Made by a program: the position numbers and the translations under genes. Of a stretch of 37,563 bases of DNA, positions 1-7,611 are shown in pieces. Every line of letters starts with the position of its first letter. The stretch's first letter is position 1. Below the pieces are notes generated by a model. That model had not been told where the DNA came from. It was given only the letters and a program-made list of their open reading frames with translations, and searched no databases. Source of the stretch: a bacterium (GTDB taxonomy: Bacteria > Ratteibacteria > UBA8468 > B48-G9 > DTJG01); the NCBI GenBank assembly GCA_029552985.1, contig JAKPDB010000039.1, positions 1-37,563 of the forward strand, in the 5' to 3' direction.

Positions 1-1
1 C

Positions 2-208
2 TTTATCCAGGCGACGATATCAACTCCATGTGGACCAGTAGAGATAGAGGTAAAAAAGACACTCACTCACATTGAGATAAAGTCGCGCAGTGAAAAAGAA
101 ATACACATCATCGTAATATTGCAAAATTCAAAGAGAGTCAGGACAATAACAAATTCAATCAGGTTGATAAGGCTAAAAAGCGATTCGACCTATTCTGTCA
201 CAAAATAA
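2..208 (+). CDS. C-terminal end of an alpha-L-rhamnosidase-like protein (partial)
   Basis: A reading frame is open from the left edge to a TAA at 206-208 and encodes the last 68 residues of a protein. It contains ATISTPCGPVEIEV, then a beta-rich stretch, and ends in SDSTYSVTK. Seen: the frame stays open and has a plausible beta-sandwich pattern. Known: alpha-L-rhamnosidases (GH78/GH106-like) often end with a C-terminal beta domain of the form 'StpyG.v.v.w' followed by a closing 'GSGTY.F'-like motif, which this resembles. The gene is convergent with the large minus-strand gene at 190-2904, and the two overlap by 19 bp at their 3' ends. Most of the gene lies outside the window, so no catalytic residue can be examined and the family call is tentative. 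It would fit the lyase and hydrolases that follow. Confidence 0.38.
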   Translation, partial: FIQATISTPCGPVEIEVKKTLTHIEIKSRSEKEIHIIVILQNSKRVRTITNSIRLIRLKSDSTYSVTK

Positions 209-2904
209 ACAACCTGGACATCACCAGGTTCAACCCTGACTCTGACAGTTGATGCATTTGCGGATTTTACAATGCCCAGTTTCTGCATATTCACATATTC
301 TGTGGCAGATTTAATATTCAATTGAGTACGAATTTCAACATCAACATACCTGGTTCTATCAACCCGGGCAATTCCATTTTGTGTCTTATCAATACCCTGG
401 TTATTAAACAGGCCTACAAGCCATCCGTCTTTTGTTCTGTTGACAAGGTACATTAGTTTGCCAGCAATGTGATTTCCAGCTGTGTCATACAGTTCAAATG
501 GCAATAGATTCTCAGTAATAAGATTCATTAAATACACAAGGGCAGGATGGGCTCGCTGGTCCAGGCAAACCATATGAGGAACAAGTGTCACAATCGCTGC
601 ACCTTCTCCGATAGGCACCCTCAAAATCAAAGGCAACTGCTTGTCAGCAAATGCAACAGGTACTGCCTTTTTAGCAGTAAGTTGATATACTGGATATTTA
701 ACACAGGGGTAAAATTTTTCAGCATCCGGAGACCAGCGGTCAAAATATTGTGTTTTTTCAGAGACAGTCAAACCAAGCATCTGTAAAAGTTTAGCATTTT
801 GCCTGATGGCTTCAATGTTTACTACAAGCGTTCCGCCTTTTCTTAAGTATTCGTCAATGACAGAAATCCATTTTCCTTCTAATTTTACATCACCTGCTGC
901 CCAAACAACAGGGTAACTTGTGATCGCCTGCGCTTTTTCCTCCCTATCAACAAGAACATCAAAAATGTTCCCATAAATACCGGGTGGCATGCTTTGAACA
1001 TCTGGTGCCTGTGGTTGCCCTTCAAGGATTGCTGACGGATGCCATGCAACATTGAAAAGTTCCCGCAACTCTATGTCACTATCATCCTGAAGAAATACAT
1101 TAAGCATTTTACAGGTATAATTCACACTCTCATAACCATGAGCCCAGTTGAGAAGAAAGGCAATCGGTGTATAGGGCTCTCCCCTATCAGGCAGTCTATC
1201 CACAAATTGCTGAAAATCAACGGTTGCTCTTCCAAATGGACTCAACTGAACAGGATGATTGCCAGGACCTGGCTTAATCCACTGGTTTGTCAAAGATTGT
1301 TCCCAGAATATGGCAGACGCACCTGAAAGGTAGTTTAAATAATAAAACCTTCTATACCAGGCGATGCTCACGCCATCAGTAATTGCATACTTGCTATGAA
1401 ACCAGCATTTTGCACCTCTTGGAACAACCGGCTCCTGTGTGAAGTAATTGCATGCATCTGCCCAGTTTCCGCTTGCATAATTAATCCATGCGCCTCCATA
1501 TTGTCGAGCAGCACCCCTTTCAAATGCAATTCTCATTGGTGCATGGATATTTGTTGCATCAAGTTCATAGCCGACAATATCCATTCCAAGATGATGAAAT
1601 TGATGTGCAAGTGCGATGCTCTCACATGAAAGGCATGGAATGCTTTTTTTAATATGGTCAGGCGGTACTGGCGTCTTATAAAATTTGCTCCACTGGTCTG
1701 ATTGGAGTTTTGTAAGTTTTTGTCCATACTGCTCAAGATGTTCTCTTCTGTCTTTGCCTAATTTCTCTGCGGGAATATAAACACCAACTGTACCAATTGC
1801 CTCACCGTGGATGTAGCCCAGAAATTGCTTTGCAAGAACCCCAGTCAATGCCTGATATGTGGCAGGGCCCGTATTTTCATTATATCCTGGGTTAGCGTAA
1901 TTTGTGAGGATATAAAATGGAATTCCAGTTTTTTCAAGCCACTTTCTCAATGGACTATCAGGAGATAAGTCAGGGGTTTCTCCAAGATAAATGCCGACAA
2001 GCATGTTTTTCCAAGATATTATTGGCAGGTCGGTCTTTCCTGCAAATTGTTTTTTGAATTCCTCCTTGATGTCTCTGCCGCAACCATTTTCGAAAAGTAC
2101 CTCATACATCGTGAGTTTGTCTATGTTCTGGTTGCTCCACCAGTTTTTGTCGGTTGATATACCAGTCCACATTGAAAAATCTCTTCCTGCAACAAGAGGC
2201 CTTTTCCAGATGCTTCCAATTGAAAGAGATTTTCCTGACCCCCTGCACTGCAAAGAAGGATTTTTTATATCAAAAGAAGAAAAGTAAGCAAAATTCGGTT
2301 TTTCCCTTCCAACTGGTTTCCATATGGTATCATCAGTAATACAGATTGCATCGACCTGTCTCCACGCTTGCGCTGGCTTATTGACCACCAGCTTCAATAT
2401 TGCTTCTCCAGCAGGAAGACTTCCTTCAATATAGTCCCAGCCAAAAGAAAATCCCCAGTAGAGTTGATATTCGTCATTTTTTGGAACAACGGGTCTGATT
2501 CCAAGTTCTCCCTGTAAAATTGTTTTTCCTGCTTTTTCAATCACTACTGTAAAGGGTTCAATGCTATCTCTGTGGTCAACATATCTTACCCATATTCGAT
2601 ATGTTCCATCAGCAGGAATGTTAATTGTTCTCCTGCATTCAGCATTTGTCTCGTCAGCACCTGCGCCAATGGAATTCCACTCGCTTTCACCACCCTGAGA
2701 CCATTCAGCAGAAATTCCAGGCCCAGCAATTCCCCACAAGCCTGTTGCTTTTTTCGCTGAATCAGGGCCAGGCCAGTAGGCAAAATGGCCATTAACACCC
2801 TCAAACCATTCTGGCTCAAGCCACAGATAAAAGTTTACTTTTTCCTGTCCGAAAAGAAAACACGCGGCAACCAAAAGAAACACACTTAGCGCCTTTTTTA
2901 ACAT
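190..2904 (-). CDS. Large secreted glycoside-hydrolase-like protein
   Basis: A 904-residue protein with an N-terminal signal peptide (MLKK, then a hydrophobic stretch to about residue 19, AACFLFGQ), so it is probably exported. Residues about 25-195 look like a carbohydrate-binding beta-sandwich (PADGTYRIWVRY, then LPAGEAILKLVVNKP). A central region (about 240-590) has TIM-barrel-like features and many aromatic residues, for example GYIHGEAIGTVGVY and MDIVGYELD. A C-terminal alpha/beta part (about 600-800, including EYLRKGGTLVVN) resembles the glutamine-amidotransferase-like domain of beta-galactosidase-type enzymes. I do not recognise the exact family or a catalytic pair. The ATG at 2904 is preceded by a G-rich ribosome binding site (AAAGGGGG). 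It is the last gene of the minus-strand carbohydrate run, 397 bp below its upstream neighbour, with its own upstream repeat/promoter region. Confidence 0.6.
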   Translation of the reverse strand: MLKKALSVFLLVAACFLFGQEKVNFYLWLEPEWFEGVNGHFAYWPGPDSAKKATGLWGIAGPGISAEWSQGGESEWNSIGAGADETNAECRRTINIPADGTYRIWVRYVDHRDSIEPFTVVIEKAGKTILQGELGIRPVVPKNDEYQLYWGFSFGWDYIEGSLPAGEAILKLVVNKPAQAWRQVDAICITDDTIWKPVGREKPNFAYFSSFDIKNPSLQCRGSGKSLSIGSIWKRPLVAGRDFSMWTGISTDKNWWSNQNIDKLTMYEVLFENGCGRDIKEEFKKQFAGKTDLPIISWKNMLVGIYLGETPDLSPDSPLRKWLEKTGIPFYILTNYANPGYNENTGPATYQALTGVLAKQFLGYIHGEAIGTVGVYIPAEKLGKDRREHLEQYGQKLTKLQSDQWSKFYKTPVPPDHIKKSIPCLSCESIALAHQFHHLGMDIVGYELDATNIHAPMRIAFERGAARQYGGAWINYASGNWADACNYFTQEPVVPRGAKCWFHSKYAITDGVSIAWYRRFYYLNYLSGASAIFWEQSLTNQWIKPGPGNHPVQLSPFGRATVDFQQFVDRLPDRGEPYTPIAFLLNWAHGYESVNYTCKMLNVFLQDDSDIELRELFNVAWHPSAILEGQPQAPDVQSMPPGIYGNIFDVLVDREEKAQAITSYPVVWAAGDVKLEGKWISVIDEYLRKGGTLVVNIEAIRQNAKLLQMLGLTVSEKTQYFDRWSPDAEKFYPCVKYPVYQLTAKKAVPVAFADKQLPLILRVPIGEGAAIVTLVPHMVCLDQRAHPALVYLMNLITENLLPFELYDTAGNHIAGKLMYLVNRTKDGWLVGLFNNQGIDKTQNGIARVDRTRYVDVEIRTQLNIKSATEYVNMQKLGIVKSANASTVRVRVEPGDVQVVYFVTE

Positions 2905-2934
2905 ATTTCCCCCTTTTTATTTTTCAAGTCACAC

Positions 2935-3093
2935 CTTCAAATTGCTTTAGAAAGCCAACTACAAATTCCATATTTTAAGTTCAATTTTAACAGCATAAAA
3001 GCGGTTGTCAAATTTTCTCAAGTTCTTGCTTACTTACTATATTTTCTTTCTCACCCTCTTAAATGGATGGGTGAGTTCTATACACTGGTACCA
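2935..3093 (-). repeat. Duplicated intergenic element, copy A
   Basis: This matches copy B (4793-4902) almost base for base in two blocks: a block with GCTTTAGAAAGCCAACTACA, and a block with CTATATTTTCTTTCTCACCC up to ACTGGTACCA. Copy A carries about 50 extra bases between the blocks. It includes an inverted repeat CTCACCC-N12-GGGTGAG (3050-3075). On the minus strand a TATAGT hexamer (a good -10 candidate) follows the repeat directly. It lies 31 bp upstream of the ATG at 2904, in the same orientation relative to the gene as copy B. Confidence 0.8.
3050..3075 (-). promoter_or_regulatory. Inverted repeat, possible operator (copy A)
   Basis: Seven-base arms CTCACCC and GGGTGAG are separated by 12 bp. 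The arms are identical in the second copy at 4859-4884, while the centre differs by one base. On the minus strand the right arm lies just above a TATAGT hexamer, so a dimeric regulator bound here would overlap the -35 region. The operator role is inferred from this geometry. A simple RNA hairpin is the alternative. Confidence 0.4.
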
Positions 3094-3301
3094 CCTGAAG
3101 GGATAGTTCACCAAAAAAGCCAAGTATCTATCAGCAACTTTTTGAAAATAGAACGGGCAACTTTTCAGGTTTCATCTTGATACTTTCCTGAAACATTGTT
3201 TTGGAAAATAATTATCACGTGCAGTTTTACAGATGTTAAACTCAGATGCGGATTTGAAAACTGGAATCAATCAGATATACGTTAATAAAGATGCAGTTCT
3301 G

Positions 3302-4705
3302 CTAAAAGAAACTTACTGTGTGTTTCTCAGTTACATCAGAAATCATCATCAAAAGCCAGTTCCAGAATCTCCAGCGTTCAAGGTCAGTTCCTTTTGTCGC
3401 AACCTTTTTCGCAAGGTCGTTAGCCTTCTCCTTCGCCTGTTCCCTATGAGACTTGCTTAATGTTCCAGCGTCCCAGTGTGCGAAAATTTCGGCAAACATC
3501 TCTCCCTCATCTTCAGAGCCCAAAATCTGTCCAAGTGTCTTTCTGCCGAATTCCCTTAAAGAATCTTCAGGATAATGAATGAAATGGGAAAATGCCAGAT
3601 AATTCAGCGCTGACGGAGTGTGTCTTGATGAAACCTCCCCATGGATGCAGATGCCTTCCAGGCCTGATCTGTATCCGCGCAAACATGCTTCTTTTATTGT
3701 GCTAACCACCTGATTATAACGGTCTCCCCTCCACTGACTACCCTGATGAATGAAACCAACGCTACGTTTGCCTGGTGCCTTGATACCTTCTGGCCAGTAT
3801 GGATTATCAAACACTTCTTTCGGTGCGCCTTGATCAAGATATGCAGTTAAGGCCAGGGGTTGCTTTCTTACCATACTGGTTAATGTCCACTGGCCAATAG
3901 ATTTTTTTGGTAGCCGGCTTATCATAACTGGTTCCTTGCATCTCATAAATGTTACATCCCATGCTTTCTCAGCAGCAAGATTATCAGGTGGAAAACCTGG
4001 AACAAAACCCGAGTATGTTGCATATGTCACGATTTTTTCTGACAGCAATTTTTCGATGCACTTAAGAGCAGGTTCATAACTCAAACTCTGCAGTCGGAAA
4101 AAGTCAGGTTCATCGCCAGGCCATCTTTCCTTATGCATCTTGCAGAGCATATCATGACAGACAAGGAAATCACCGTTTTCCAGATTTGCTCCGCCTATTT
4201 CAAATTGCTTAAACAACCATACAATTCCCTCCTGGAGCCATTCCCTGAATAAAGGATGACTCGGGCAAGCCGCGCGCAGGGCGAATTGTCCATCTTCATA
4301 CATCATTCTGGCGTCAGGATTTTTCTTCAGAAACACATCAAGGTTGTATTTATGCTCGCCCTCATAATACACACCACCATAAGCGGTTGTGCCTATTCCC
4401 GGCATAATGGCTATTCCTTTTGACAGCGCATAATCAACTACTTTTTTCGAGTACTCTATTGCTCCATGAGAATCTCTGAGAAATCCCCATATCACAATAC
4501 CTTTCACCCCTATCCCTGAGGCAAAGTCAATAAGCCGCTTGTAGTCCTCCACAAATGTCTCGGGCTTTTTTAGATATTTATTACTGCAGCCCCATGTCAA
4601 TAACCCAGGGTCATCAAGCACCCAGTTGGTGCTGTGATCCCATGTCCAAAAATATGAAATTGGCAATTTTGGCTTTGGTCTTTCCAGTTTCCACATACCA
4701 ATCAT
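3302..4705 (-). CDS. Putative TIM-barrel glycoside hydrolase, cytoplasmic
   Basis: A 467-residue protein without a signal peptide. The order of motifs suggests a (beta/alpha)8 enzyme acting on carbohydrate: YFWTWDHSTNW near the start, GVKGIVIWGFLRDSHG, then KGIAIMPGIGTTAYGGVYYEGEH, then RAACPSHPLFREWLQEG and GGANLENGDFLVCHDM. The last segment has acidic residues where GH20/GH84-like barrels keep catalytic acids, but I cannot assign the family with certainty. The C-terminal third is helical. The ATG at 4705 has a good AAGGAG site eight bases upstream. The gene sits between the oxidoreductase fusion and the large secreted hydrolase on the same strand, with a duplicated intergenic element upstream. 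A role in releasing sugars from imported oligosaccharides is an inference from context. Confidence 0.55.
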   Translation of the reverse strand: MIGMWKLERPKPKLPISYFWTWDHSTNWVLDDPGLLTWGCSNKYLKKPETFVEDYKRLIDFASGIGVKGIVIWGFLRDSHGAIEYSKKVVDYALSKGIAIMPGIGTTAYGGVYYEGEHKYNLDVFLKKNPDARMMYEDGQFALRAACPSHPLFREWLQEGIVWLFKQFEIGGANLENGDFLVCHDMLCKMHKERWPGDEPDFFRLQSLSYEPALKCIEKLLSEKIVTYATYSGFVPGFPPDNLAAEKAWDVTFMRCKEPVMISRLPKKSIGQWTLTSMVRKQPLALTAYLDQGAPKEVFDNPYWPEGIKAPGKRSVGFIHQGSQWRGDRYNQVVSTIKEACLRGYRSGLEGICIHGEVSSRHTPSALNYLAFSHFIHYPEDSLREFGRKTLGQILGSEDEGEMFAEIFAHWDAGTLSKSHREQAKEKANDLAKKVATKGTDLERWRFWNWLLMMISDVTEKHTVSFF

Positions 4706-4792
4706 TTTTTGTTCTCCTTGTTTTCACGACTGAAATCCATTGGGCTATGTATATTAATAGACGCGGAAGCCAAATGCTTTTTAAGTGTATGG

Positions 4793-4902
4793 CTTCAAGA
4801 TTGCTTTAGAAAGCCAACTACAAAATTCCATATCTTACTTCCTCACTATATTTTCTTTCTCACCCTCTTAAATGGGTGGGTGAGTTCTATACACTGGTAC
4901 CA
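4793..4902 (-). repeat. Duplicated intergenic element, copy B
   Basis: The shorter copy of the element at 2935-3093. It contains the same CTCACCC...GGGTGAG inverted repeat (4859-4884), the same downstream TATAGT on the minus strand and a perfect CTGGTACCAG palindrome at its outer end (one base altered in copy A). It lies 88 bp upstream of the ATG of the hydrolase at 4705 and just past the stop of the oxidoreductase fusion at 4913. Confidence 0.8.
4859..4884 (-). promoter_or_regulatory. Inverted repeat, possible operator (copy B)
   Basis: Arms CTCACCC and GGGTGAG at 12-bp spacing, identical to copy A. A minus-strand TATAGT follows. The two copies would let one regulator control both hydrolase genes; this is inferred from position and identity only. 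Confidence 0.4.
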
Positions 4903-4912
4903 GCTTGAAATA

Positions 4913-6916
4913 TCACAGTTTTTCAAGATTCAGCCACTTTACCTGCTCATCTGTTAATTCTATTTCCAATGCTTTCAAAGAAGTCCTTGTTTCATTGATG
5001 GTTCTTGGTCCTATAATCGCAAAAACTGGAAATTTTTGGTTCAGCACATATGCAAGAGCAATTGCAGTCATAGGAACATTAAGTTTTTCTGAAAGTTCGC
5101 GGACCCTTTCAAGCCGTTGAAAATTATCCTGACTGTACCAGCACCTGACCATCTGGGCATCGCTTTTATTCTCTGGCGAGTATCTGCCGGTGAAAAATCC
5201 TCTTGCCTGACTTGACCATGCAATCAGAGGGATCTGTCTTTCCTCAAACCATTTTCTTGATCTGGCATCAGAACTTGATACGACTCCCTGCCATACTGGC
5301 GCCAGCATTCGCGCCAGAGAAAAATTGTTGCTCACTGCTGAGAATCCTTCAAGACCCTTTTTTCTTGCATATTCATTTGCCTGGTCAATTCTTTCAAGTG
5401 TCCAGTTCGAGCCGCCAAAGATTTTTATTCTTCCTGCTTTCTTATGCTCATTAAGTACGTCAATAAACTCTCCAGCAGGAATATCAGGATTGTCCCTGTG
5501 GAGCATATAAATATCAATATAATCGGTCTGTAACCTTTCCAAACTGATAAGAAGCTGTTTTGTAAGGTCTTCTGGATTGCAGTAAGGAGTATGAGCGCCC
5601 TTGTCAAGGATAATGATGTCTTTTCTAATATTTCTTGATTTTATCCATTGGCCAAGTAGTTTTTCACATAAACCGCCTGCATAGATAAAAGCAGTGTCAA
5701 AGGCATTGCCACCCCTTTCAACAAAGTCATCAAACATCACAGCAGCATGGGCAAAAGTGGTTTGATTATCGGCTCCCATGAATACTTTTGAAACCTTTTT
5801 ATCAAGGCCTTTGATTTCCCCATATTTCATTTTGAACTTGCGTCCAGGTTGAAGGGCTCTTCCCCAAACAGGCATTGTCATTCTTTCTGGCTTTTCCATT
5901 TCATAAACAAGCCCGATACTTTCACGCCACATGTCAAGGCTTTTCATATTTCCAAGAGAATCGTCCCATGTCATAGCAGGAAATTTTGCCTGGCGGTTTT
6001 CAATATTTTCTGCTACTGTATCTGCTTCAATCGAGTAAAGTTTTTTATCTGTTTTCACTATCACTTCCACGGGTGATGGCTGGCCATAAATATGCACAAG
6101 AATTTTTGATTCTCCACCATCTCTGGATATAATCCATGGTGAAGGTACAACAATATAACCCTTTGTTCCGAAAATTCTGACAACATTCTCCTGGGCAATG
6201 GCAACGCCTGTGGATAATTGCGCTACAATGTCCCCAGGAAATTTTGCAACTGCTACTGCCCACTCATCAACCCCTGTTTCTCCCAGATGGCCACAGCCCT
6301 TTAATTCAACTGGTTCTGCGATTTCCTTTCCGATGGCAACGCCTGCCACAAGCCGCGACATGGATGTGCAATAACAGCCGACATCAAGAATTCCACCACC
6401 GCCAAGGTTATTGTTGAACAGGCGACTTTCAGGATTAAACGACGCGTGAAAACTAAAACTCGCCTGTATCACCCTGACATCACCAATGATGTTTTCCCGC
6501 AAAAGTTCAACAAGTTTTCTGGTCTGTGGATGACATCTATACATAAACGCTTCCATCAGGAAGACATCGTTTTCAATCACAGCATCAATAATTGCCATTG
6601 CTTCTGCATGATTGATTCCAATGGGTTTTTCACAAAGAATATGCTTTTTTGCCTCTGCTGCTCGAATTGCCCATAAGGCATGGGATGGGTGTGGTGTTGC
6701 AATGTACACTGCTTCAACATTGCTATCCGCAAGAAGCTGTTCATAACTTCCATACGCTGAAGGAATATTGAATTTTTCTGCAAACTGCTGTGCCTTTTGC
6801 TTATCCCTGCTTGCAACTGCAACAAGTTTTCCTGTGTCTGAATGCAAAACGCCATCTGCAAAAGTTTGCGCGATTCTTCCTGTGCTGATAATGCCCCACT
6901 TTAATGTTTTTTTCAT
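4913..6916 (-). CDS. Fused Gfo/Idh/MocA oxidoreductase and aldo/keto reductase
   Basis: A 667-residue protein made of two complete NAD(P)-dependent sugar-oxidoreductase modules. Residues 1 to about 345 are a Gfo/Idh/MocA enzyme: an N-terminal Rossmann strand (WGIISTGRIA), the conserved EKP at 96-98, and the GGGGILDVGCY segment of the C-terminal domain. Residues about 370-667 are an aldo/keto reductase with the catalytic tetrad visible: Asp407 (FDTAF), Tyr412, Lys439 (LDKGAH) and His473 (MLHRDN). A short linker joins them with no stop or frameshift. The ATG at 6916 has a perfect GGAGG upstream. The 12-bp gap to the cyclase gene suggests one transcript. Both families oxidise or reduce sugars and inositols, so a two-step redox conversion of one sugar (for example epimerisation through a keto intermediate) is possible. 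The substrate is unknown. Confidence 0.85.
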   Translation of the reverse strand: MKKTLKWGIISTGRIAQTFADGVLHSDTGKLVAVASRDKQKAQQFAEKFNIPSAYGSYEQLLADSNVEAVYIATPHPSHALWAIRAAEAKKHILCEKPIGINHAEAMAIIDAVIENDVFLMEAFMYRCHPQTRKLVELLRENIIGDVRVIQASFSFHASFNPESRLFNNNLGGGGILDVGCYCTSMSRLVAGVAIGKEIAEPVELKGCGHLGETGVDEWAVAVAKFPGDIVAQLSTGVAIAQENVVRIFGTKGYIVVPSPWIISRDGGESKILVHIYGQPSPVEVIVKTDKKLYSIEADTVAENIENRQAKFPAMTWDDSLGNMKSLDMWRESIGLVYEMEKPERMTMPVWGRALQPGRKFKMKYGEIKGLDKKVSKVFMGADNQTTFAHAAVMFDDFVERGGNAFDTAFIYAGGLCEKLLGQWIKSRNIRKDIIILDKGAHTPYCNPEDLTKQLLISLERLQTDYIDIYMLHRDNPDIPAGEFIDVLNEHKKAGRIKIFGGSNWTLERIDQANEYARKKGLEGFSAVSNNFSLARMLAPVWQGVVSSSDARSRKWFEERQIPLIAWSSQARGFFTGRYSPENKSDAQMVRCWYSQDNFQRLERVRELSEKLNVPMTAIALAYVLNQKFPVFAIIGPRTINETRTSLKALEIELTDEQVKWLNLEKL

Positions 6917-6928
6917 GTTTCCTCCGTT

Positions 6929-7600
6929 TTATTGATAAATCAATATTGCCCTTGCCGGGCTGGCGCTGAAGGATTTTACCTTCAGAGGAAGAATAATAAT
7001 TTTTGCCCTTCCCTGTTTTATTTTATTTCCATTTACCACTGGCGCAAGAGCCATTGCTCCAGAAAAATAAAGTTTTCTCAACTGCGGAAGTGTTTGAGAG
7101 TCAGAAGGGTCCTGAATGTCGTCATAGCAGGGTATGTCTGAAGCAAGAATTTTAATGTTTTTTGAAACAATCCAGTCCATACACTCAGAGTCAAAGTGCG
7201 GGCATTCTGTCACAAATCCCTTTGTATTCCATCTTTTATACCAGCCAGTATAAATCACAAGGCAATCACCTGCTTTGACTTTTACTCCTGCCTCAATAAG
7301 TTCTTTCTTTGTGATGTGGCTGGCTGGCGGCTTTGTTTTTAATTTAATGACACTTGCAGGAAGAAAAAGTTCTTCCAGAGAAAGTTGGTCAATGGTTTTT
7401 CGTCCTTTCAGAAGATGGGCAGGAGTTTCAAGGTATGTTGATGTAAGAATGGAAAGTTCGATTTTATGCGCACTGAAACCATCGTGTTCAACAGTTGCCA
7501 GTTCAGTGATTTTTGGTCCTGAAAAGATGGGATTATGTAATTCGTCTCCATAATTCCACATTCCCTTCTCAATCGTTCCACTGATATCAACAAGTTTCAT
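6929..7600 (-). CDS. Cyclase-family (kynurenine formamidase-like) protein with altered metal motif
   Basis: A 223-residue protein of the putative cyclase family (PF04199 type), metal-dependent hydrolases that include arylformamidases and lactone/cyclase enzymes. The start MKLVDISGTIEKGMWNYG and the later AGDCLVIYTGW match the family. The family's metal motif HTGTHxDxPxH appears at residues 52-62 as LTSTYLETPAH, so the first two His and the Asp are replaced by Leu, Tyr and Glu while the last His is kept. Activity may differ from classic members or use another metal arrangement. The ATG at 7600 follows a GGGGG site. It lies 11 bp below the lyase-like gene and 12 bp above the oxidoreductase fusion, so it is probably co-transcribed with them. 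Confidence 0.72.
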   Translation of the reverse strand: MKLVDISGTIEKGMWNYGDELHNPIFSGPKITELATVEHDGFSAHKIELSILTSTYLETPAHLLKGRKTIDQLSLEELFLPASVIKLKTKPPASHITKKELIEAGVKVKAGDCLVIYTGWYKRWNTKGFVTECPHFDSECMDWIVSKNIKILASDIPCYDDIQDPSDSQTLPQLRKLYFSGAMALAPVVNGNKIKQGRAKIIILPLKVKSFSASPARAILIYQ

Positions 7601-7611
7601 GTTGCCCCCTT

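Larger units (their letters stand above)
2905..3301. other. Intergenic region with a repeat copy and an inverted repeat
   Basis: This 397-bp stretch has no gene. It holds one copy (2935-3093) of a sequence also found at 4793-4902. Further left on the minus-strand path (3163-3193) is another inverted repeat, TTTCAGG and CCTGAAA separated by about 17 bp, which could be a regulatory site or the end of the upstream transcript. No T-rich terminator follows it. I see nothing else. Confidence 0.5.

Noticed and set aside
2154-2339. Plus-strand open frame of 61 codons inside the large secreted hydrolase gene
   Set aside because: It lies fully antisense to a well-supported gene and its translation shows no recognisable motif.
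3233-3460. Open frame of 75 codons on the plus strand across the end of the hydrolase gene
   Set aside because: It has no ribosome binding site or motif, and half of it is antisense to the hydrolase at 3302-4705.
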